From: Timema cristinae
Taxonomy: Eukaryota; Arthropoda; Insecta; Phasmatodea; Timematidae
Length of the DNA stretch: 64,000 nucleotides
Direction: 5' to 3'
Assembly: GCA_039000515.1 (NCBI GenBank)
Contig: JBCFYV010000001.1
Span: 60,198,234 to 60,262,233 of the forward strand
The position numbers and the translations under genes were made by a program. Positions 56,930 to 64,000 of the stretch are shown here, in pieces. The notes under the pieces are model-generated. The model worked only from the letters and a program-made list of their open reading frames with translations. It did no database searches and was not told where the DNA came from. The first letter of the stretch is position 1; every line of letters begins with the position of its first letter.

Positions 56930-58692
56930 CTCAGCCGGGACGCGAACCGGACACTGTTCCAAATCCGGACGTATGGAAACCCTATCCAGGGAGAATTCTT
57001 TATTTACTCCAGAAAAGAAAAAAAATTTAAGAACATGAAAAACCCTACTAAAAAAACTATTTTATGGCATTCTCCCGTTTGAAGTGGCGACTTGCTTTCG
57101 ATTATGCTGAACGCTTTTGGTTTGAAAACACCCAATTTAATAAAAAACTGACTTTTCTGGTAAAAACGGGTTTCACGTTTCATAACGAAAAACCAAATTT
57201 TATTTAAGACCCTGAAACTAAAGTTTAGTCGTTCCTTTTCTTTAAATAAGGATGAAGTTAGTCGTTCATAAAAACGAGAAACCGTTCAGGGAAAAATACA
57301 AATTTCCCCCTCATGAATTTTTTAACGTAGGAAAGGGGATTTACGGACAAAAACCGGGCGTACCTTAGCTTTAAAAACAAAAACTTTGGGGGCTGCTACA
57401 AGCTGGAAAAGGTAAAAATGTCATTTTTTCTGTGCCATGAGTCCACAGGAATTAGTGCCCCCAAGTTTATTTCCCGAAGTGAATTTTTCAGCTGCTTTTG
57501 AAAATAGGAAGGGGCCCCCCGGACTGCTTACCATCTCAAAGTCAGGTTTTTTTAACAGAAGAATCTTTTGACGGTTGAAGCATTTTTTCTGCGCACACAA
57601 AACCTTCGCATATGAACCATTTTTTCATACTGGAAACTTAAATCATTCACATGGAAAACTCCATTTTTGTCGCGACCCCGGATTGTAATGGGTCCATTCC
57701 TCCTAAACCTCACACCCCCTGCACCACTAGAGTGTCTTTCTTTGGGCCCCTTAAAAAAAAGCATTTAATAGAGAATGGGGATCTCTATATGAAAAATCAT
57801 GCTCATGAAAAAAAACCCCCTTATAACTTAGCGTCTCTTTTCAATCAAGCTTAACGCCGGGGAGCACGTGGAAAAGGCAGCATCAGGTTTTTAGCAAAAC
57901 CGGAATATTTCCCTTAAATCCTGAAGTTTTTTAACGAAGAAGACTTTCTTCCAACCGATCTGCGGGAAAGGTTTGAAATTACTGATGACGCTGATAATGA
58001 ACTACAATCTCCTTTAGCTACAAACTCAGCGATTCTCCTCGCCCTCAACCTCCAAGGTCACCTCACATTTACCTTCAAATAGTCCCTCGTCCTTCCATTT
58101 CAAACGTGAGCCACGTTCATCTTTAGTCTCAAACATTAATGGTTCATCAAATTCAAAAATTTAAACTTTGGAAAATTTTGTTTCAAAAACCGGGTATTTC
58201 TTCCTGTTCCAAAGTTAGATAGCAAATTTCAAATCTCCACAAAAAATATAAAAAAACAGCATTCTGAAATTCCCCACCTCTACTCCAAGGAATGACACTT
58301 TAGAAAAGGCAAAGAAAAAAAAAGATAAAGGAAAAAATAATAAGAAAAGAGCTGAAAATAAAATTTTTGAAACAAACGAGAGCAGAATCTAGTAAATTAA
58401 AAAAAGACTAATCAAAAAGGAGTCGTAGGAATATCACATTTGAAAGTTTCTTCCCCAGGAGGAAATTTAGATGAAGATTTAATTTGTGATATGATGAGAA
58501 CTGATGAATAGGTTTTATTGTTGAAATCCTCTGAAAACGAAATCTGTTGTGTTTGTGTTAAATTCGGTAGAAACAAAAGAATTATGGTACCGATGTGTAT
58601 TGTGCTCTAACTGGGCACATGCTGAATGCACCGGCTGGGACAGTGCAGAAGGTTACAGATGTGACGATTGTGTGAAAAAAAGTTCAAAGTAA
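56930..58692 (+). pseudogene. pogo/Tigger-type transposase remnant with C-terminal PHD-like finger
   Basis: A decayed DDE_1-type transposase is spread over all three plus frames. Successive recognisable parts are the stretch after the HTH near 56975-57090 (a FxPE.EK.L...FYG..PFEV pattern), a LAF.YAE segment near 57085, SFFGPLKKK near 57735-57755, YNLASLFNQA near 57820, and FPLNPEVF then EEDFLPTDLR near 57910-57960. The C-terminus ends at TAA 58690-58692. It is a zinc finger with CxxC, CVLC, WAHAEC and CDDC, the C4HC3 PHD-like pattern often attached to insect pogo-like transposases. The final 35 residues are in one clean frame. Catalytic Asp residues could not be confirmed because of indels. 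The upstream half lies in low-quality sequence. Confidence 0.75.
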
Positions 58693-59845
58693 TTGTTATA
58701 AATTCATTTTTTTCTAGGTAAGTTAAAACGTAGGGAAAATGTGTTTTTTTGTTTTGTAATATGTTTGTATTCAATTTTTTTTAAAATGTCAATATTAGTT
58801 ATTAGTTTAAAATTTAGGAAAATAAAGTTCTTAGTTAACCATGATATAAATTAACAATATTTAGCTGTTTTATAAAGTAAAAATATCAAATTTGCTTTTA
58901 ATTGTTGTATACTATTTTTCTTAGTTGCAAAAATGGTTAAGATATTTTTTATATACATAAAGCCCACTTAAGCTTTCCTTATGTGTTTGTTTTACTGAAA
59001 CATAATCATTTAGCCTTTAATTTCAATTTTTTAAAGAACATCATTAAAGTCAAATACATGATTAAACCACTGATCGGTATTTCCCGACCTTTGGTAATAA
59101 ACCCATCAAAGTACATTTTTTTGAAAATTAAAAATATTTTCACTAACCCATTCATAAAAATATTTAATTGCACTTGTTCCGAATACTAAAATAAACTGCT
59201 AATAACGTTACACTAGAAAACTTTTTTTATCTTGTTTTTTTCCTACTTGTAATAATCTATTTTAAAAAAGTGAGCGTTATTCACCGACTCTCCCTCTTAT
59301 GGCATTAAAAACTGTTTTCGAACACCCCAAAATTAATTGTTGTCATCCCAAGGTAAGAGATTACTTTTCACACTCATAGGGAACAACCGGCAAAATTTTT
59401 GGTTTAGTATATTCTAAGTTTTACATTCCTTGACAGCAGGCGAGACGCCAACAAATTACTGACCGAGTAATAACAAGCATTTCCCGACTGTATTATTTTT
59501 CCTAATTTACAATCTAATATTGTTATCACTATTTAAAATTATTTCTAAATATTTGATCTCATTTAAACCCTATAAAACGATAAATTTTATTTGCTGTAAT
59601 ACTAAGTTATCGACCTATACCGGGTTTTCTGTGTATACATATAGTTGGGTTTTTTCATTTTAAAATAAGGATATTAGTTCTTATTCATTAATATGAAATT
59701 ATATGGTCAACACAATTTAACCGTGAAATATCTTCTAGAAGCAATTAAAACCAAAACAAATATCAACACACAATAATAGCAGTGGTTCCCGAGGATTAAT
59801 TTATGTAATGGCTTTTTGAATTTTTAATTTAAATTTAAAAAAGGT
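58693..59845. other. AT-rich spacer
   Basis: It includes the expected 3' flank of the pogo-like remnant. No terminal inverted repeat or TA duplication could be identified. Sequence quality appears normal again. Confidence 0.45.
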
Positions 59846-59847
59846 GA

Positions 59848-60177
59848 CCTGTGGTCTAGGGGTAAGGTTCAGACTTCTGTGCTGCGGCCGGAGTTCAATT
59901 CCTCGGCCCCGGGCACGGATTTATCTGATTACCAAACCCTTCCTTCACCTCTGACAAGACATCTTGTGAATGTGGGGAATGCCAGGCCTCCACCCTGGTT
60001 CGGATTCCACGTTAAACTGTAGGTCCTCCATTTCATTTCACAATCACCCTAAACCCTTACACATTAGCGTAAGTGCTATAACCCAAACGGGTAGTAAGAA
60101 CGCGGTGCTAATAATAATAATAATAATAAATAATAATAATAAATAATAAATAATTTTAATTTAAAAATAATAATAAT
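59848..60177 (+). repeat. tRNA-derived SINE with TAA-repeat tail
   Basis: The Pol III A box is TGGTCTAGGGG (59852-59862) and the B box GAGTTCAATTCC (59891-59902), both close to consensus and spaced as in a tRNA. The tRNA-related head is followed by an unrelated body (about 59935-60108, with CCAGGCCTCCACCCTGG) and a tail of repeated TAA (60109-60177). This three-part structure defines a SINE. Related body sequence is tandemly arranged at 37620-38330. Confidence 0.88.
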
Positions 60178-61060
60178 CTCTATTTCCGATTGAGCCACCC
60201 CAGTTTACACTGTCGCACAATATTTTTTTGAATATTGCTGAACTTCTCACTAGGCCCAAAATCACACTTGTTTTCGCATAAGTGAAATTGTTATTTCCCT
60301 CCTTCTTTCTTTTTTCAAGAATATCCCAAGTGTTTTAAATGGGCAGTACTTTAGCTTTTACAGTTTCAAAAAGCTTAACTGTACGAAGCTGAACTTTCAT
60401 GATATTGGGCGACCAACTCTAAAATAGCATTGCGGACTGAATGTCAAAAACCGACAGGAGAATAGTTTCTACAACCTCTCCCCAACTTTAAAGAGCTAGG
60501 TATGTGAGACAGGACAACACATTATTCACAACAATCCTGACTGTAAGTGCTGAAAATTTCATTTGAGTTCCCTAGCACTGAGACAATCCTACCTAAAGCT
60601 GACCACGTCAGTTGCGTTTTTCCTAGCAATAAGATAATCCTTCCTGATAGCTAGAAAATCAAAAATATATATTTAAAGAACTGTAAATTGCAGCAAATCC
60701 CAACTTTCATAGAAATTTTAAATAATTGTAGCGGAAGGACATATTCTCAAAAGGGCTGGGTTCATTCTTCAACATTTGTGTGGTTGTTTCCCGCGAATTT
60801 AAAGAAACGATTCAACCCTTTTTCTAATCATACCACGTTTTCTCAGTTTTTTTGTTTGGGTTTTTCCAAATAAGGTTAAAATAATCGTTACTGGGCCGAC
60901 CAATGACCCCTTTGCACGAGAGAATTTTGTGATATGTTGCCTGGATGTAAACATCGGATTGGCCCCATGCGTAGTTATGCCCCGCCACGAAAATTAAAAA
61001 ATCTTGTTACTCAAATTTCAGAGGAATATATGTTTTAATAACTTGATGTTAAATTAAAAC
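60178..61060. other. AT-rich spacer
   Basis: No gene or repeat is recognised. A 61-codon frame at 60688-60873 has no support. Confidence 0.45.
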
Positions 61061-61298
61061 AGATTACATCTGGAGTAGACCGGGAAGACTTAATGGTAAA
61101 TAAATAAGAATTTCTGTGTGAGTAGTACCGGGATGACTTGTGGGAATTAAATACAGATTACATCTTGAGTAGACCGGGAAGCTTAAGGAAAATTTAAAAA
61201 CGATTACACGTGTGAGTAGTACCGAATGACTTAATGGTAAAAATAAATACAGATTACATGTGTGAGTATACCGGTAGGACTTGATGGGAATATAAAAC
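61061..61298 (+). repeat. Minisatellite, five copies of about 47-49 bp
   Basis: Each copy has the form AGATTACATCTGGAGTAGAC, then CGGGAAGACTTAATGG, then AAATAAATAC-like sequence. Copies start near 61061, 61110, 61155, 61202 and 61251. They differ by point changes and small indels. Confidence 0.85.
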
Positions 61299-61744
61299 AG
61301 ACAATATTGTATAATAACCTAGACTTTCCAAGCACATGTTTTAAAGTATTAAAACATAAAATGGATCGGTTAATTTTAAAATACGAAATGTTTAAACTTT
61401 AGTTTTTTTCGAGTATTAGAAAGTTTTTTTCAATTATATTATTTTGTTGTGTTATTCTTTTTTGGTTTTTGATTAAACTCACTTTTAAAAGCATTTTAAA
61501 AATATTTTTTGGGGCACATGGGGATAAGGTATCACACACCCGCTAAGACTATAATGCCGAGACGGGAAAAAGAGGTTCGAATGCAGTCAGGGGGTACTGA
61601 AGGTTGGGTTTTTTTAACAACAAAATTCCACTCCCCTCTACTAAAAAGTGGGGAGACTCATAAATTTAAACCCCCCATTTCTCGGGCCAATTGAAACATC
61701 AAATTCGTTGTGTGGCGTAGGTTTATCCAATATTAATAAAACAG
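61299..61744. other. Spacer between minisatellite and repeat C
   Basis: No feature is recognised. Homopolymer expansion resumes near 61500. Confidence 0.4.
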
Positions 61745-64000
61745 GTGATCCCTGAGTTTTTTTGGCAGATCCACACAATGAGAACCCCTTATGAAAAAAG
61801 GGTTTTTTCCCCATCCAGATGGATCCAAAACAAATTTTTAGGACATCATCTCTCAGTTGACCCGTGTTTTTTTCTGGGAAAAATTATAATTGGGGGAAAA
61901 AAATTTCCCAGCACCCTCGCTTCAATGATTGCACTGAATAATCTCTCAAGGGGCGTCATTAGGGTGGATTCTCTTTTTTGCCTAAGTCGCAGTTCGTATA
62001 CATTAAGGCTCTCGCTAGGATACTTCAAAAGTGTTTTCAGATGCACAAAAAAAATTAATAAATATTCGGTGTATTAAGCAAAAAGGAGTAAGACGCAGTG
62101 GTTAAATTAAAAAAAAAAAAAGCTTTATAGAGAAGACTTTTTAGTCCTTTATAGGAAGGCGCGGTAAAAAAAATTGTAAGGGTTTTCTCTGAATTTTAAA
62201 AAAAAACTGACATAGTTTAGGACAACATTATTTAACTTGCAAATTTTAAAATTGAATTTTTAAGAGTAATTAAAAAAAACCTATACTTCTGAATTAAATT
62301 TCCCCCCTTGTAGATTTAATTGAAATTTATTTAATTTTAAAACCCTCCCAATTCCTTAAAGATTTTTCCTGTACAAGATGTTTTCTTCCCCCCAAAAATT
62401 TTGGACAGGGGAAATCACTTTTTTCTAAACCACCGATATTAATCTATTAATTTCACATAGTTTGGGAATTTTTTTTAAAAAAAAAAAGCATTTCCAAAAG
62501 TTTTACTATACTGCTAAAAAAAATAGGTTTAATGAACTTTGTAATTTTTTAGGACGGGTTTTTCCAAAAAATTTGGCCTATAGTTATAGAAATTTTCTAG
62601 GTCTCTGCAATTCATTATAATTTTTTTTATTTTCACCAAGAGATAGTTTTGAATTTTGAAAAAAGCCCTTAATTGCTAATTTTTTCGGAAGAGGGTAAAT
62701 CATTTAACCCGTCAAACCATCACTTTGTATATTTGGGTTTTTGGAAAGTTGTTTTTATTTTTACTGGGAATTTCGGGGGGCAGTCTTATCTTTTTTTTAT
62801 TATCATTATTGATTTTTTGGTAAAATTTTGTAATTTAGAATTGGGGTTTTTTTGGAAAATTTGAAGACCTTAAGAAAATTTAGAGAGAGGGGATTCCAAA
62901 AATTTCCTCCACTTCATTAAATATTGGTTTTTTTTGTAAATCCAAATTTTTATTTTTCTTGTTTTAAACCCACGAAAGGCAATCTTAAAGCGGATTGTCT
63001 TTCGCGGCCATTCTCAAACCCTTTCTTGTTTTAATAAAACCATATAAACTGCGGGGAAAAAAAAAAAAACCCCGAGTATTTTTAATTTTTTAAGATAAAG
63101 CTCTCCCAAGTAATTTAAAAAAATGTGGATAATTGTTTGGTTAGTTATTAATTTTAATTCTAATAATACCCTGTAAGCATACAAAAGTATTACTATTAAA
63201 TTAAAAAACAACACTTCAGTTGTAAAAACCCATTATTAACAATTAGACTTCGGGAAAATAGGGTTTTAAGTTAACCTTACTAACTTCTTTATAAAGTATC
63301 AAATAATAAATAAACCGTTAAATCCACAGAAAAAAACATTTTTTATCATAGAATACCTTGATTTGGCAAAGATTTTGGTGACATCCCTTATATTTTTTTT
63401 ATAATTTTAGCCTCGTATGTAGGCTCCTGAATGTCGTGGATAATTTTATATTACAGTATCGCTTGTAATTGCCGTTCATATTCGTTATTAATTTTACCTC
63501 ATAAGCAAACGCTTTCATTTTTTTAAATAAAGCCATGTTTATTATTTGTTTTCCAAGAAATACGTTTTATTAAAAACATTTTATTATAAAGTTTTTCCTA
63601 GATACACATAATTTTTGTGTTAAATTTTTATTAGTTGAAATTTTTATTTTTTTAAACTTTGTAATAATTTAAAGAAACTATTTTTGTTAGTACCAGAATA
63701 TTTTCATTCAATGCAATCGCTTTTTTAAAAACTTCATGGTGTGTTTTCCTTCACCAGCCAGTAAAAACTTTACAAATTAACTCTCTTTCTTTTTAAAAAT
63801 ATAAAAAATTTGTAAATAAAATTTTTCCCCTTTTAACAAAAATGAAATTTATTGTTCATCGATCGAAATTTTTTTTTTAATGCTCTGGACAATTTAAAGC
63901 CACAAGAAAGACGAAATATGGAAATAGCACGGGTTTTTTTCAAGGTCCTTCAAGTTTTATAATTATGTATTTTTTATATAAATTTTTAGAAAAACATGTT
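61745..64000 (-). repeat. Dispersed repeat family, copy C (inverted)
   Basis: The reverse complement matches copy A and copy B in series: about 61745-62450 to 16160-15375, about 62450-63170 to the segment shared by A and B, and about 63170-64000 to 8477-7619. It contains no LINE, so it represents the uninterrupted form of the family. The right edge of the window cuts it. A 110-codon plus frame at 61745-62077 overlaps the homologue of the small hydrophobic frame in copy B, but in a shifted frame. Confidence 0.8.

Overview
The window looks like a piece of an arthropod (probably insect) nuclear genome. It is AT-rich and gene-poor and contains almost nothing but transposable elements and other repeats. 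The evidence for arthropod is a piggyBac element with TTAA ends, a Jockey-type non-LTR retrotransposon, a pogo-type transposase with a C-terminal PHD-like finger, and tRNA-derived SINEs. No intact host gene and no genuine tRNA or rRNA gene was found. Species is not resolved.

Layout. (1) About 1-3.3 kb: a compact minus-strand cluster of two small genes of virus-like style. It is fed by a region holding TATA boxes, CRE/ATF-type sites, GGCGCC palindromes and directly repeated modules, followed by an 84-90 bp tandem repeat. (2) 4,299-7,255: a complete-ended but frameshifted piggyBac element with TTAA duplications and 16 bp inverted repeats. (3) 7.6-16.2 kb: two copies (A and B) of a dispersed repeat family flank a Jockey-like LINE on the minus strand (about 9.2-14.65 kb). 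(4) 17.3-18.5 kb: tRNA-derived SINE copies. (5) 18,687-31,428: a 5.9 kb unit in tandem, best read as LTR-internal-LTR-internal-LTR. (6) 31.4-36.5 kb: AT-rich DNA with no recognised gene. (7) About 36.5-57 kb: sequence with abnormal homopolymer expansion, containing a series of minisatellites, SINE-related tandem units and a polypurine array. (8) 56.9-58.7 kb: a decayed pogo-like transposase. (9) 59.8-60.2 kb: a well-preserved tRNA-derived SINE with a TAA-repeat tail. (10) 61.7-64.0 kb: an inverted third copy (C) of the 7.6-9.2/14.65-16.2 kb repeat, running off the right edge.

Quality caveat. Two stretches behave like uncorrected reads. In 18.7-31.4 kb the repeated units differ by scattered one- and two-base indels. 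In about 36.5-57 kb and 61.5-64 kb homopolymers are swollen and bases tend to copy their neighbours. Many frameshifts here may therefore be technical rather than biological.

Functionally the genes do not form a host pathway. They are independent mobile or virus-like units. The part most likely to be new is the left-edge cluster, whose two proteins I could not assign to a family.
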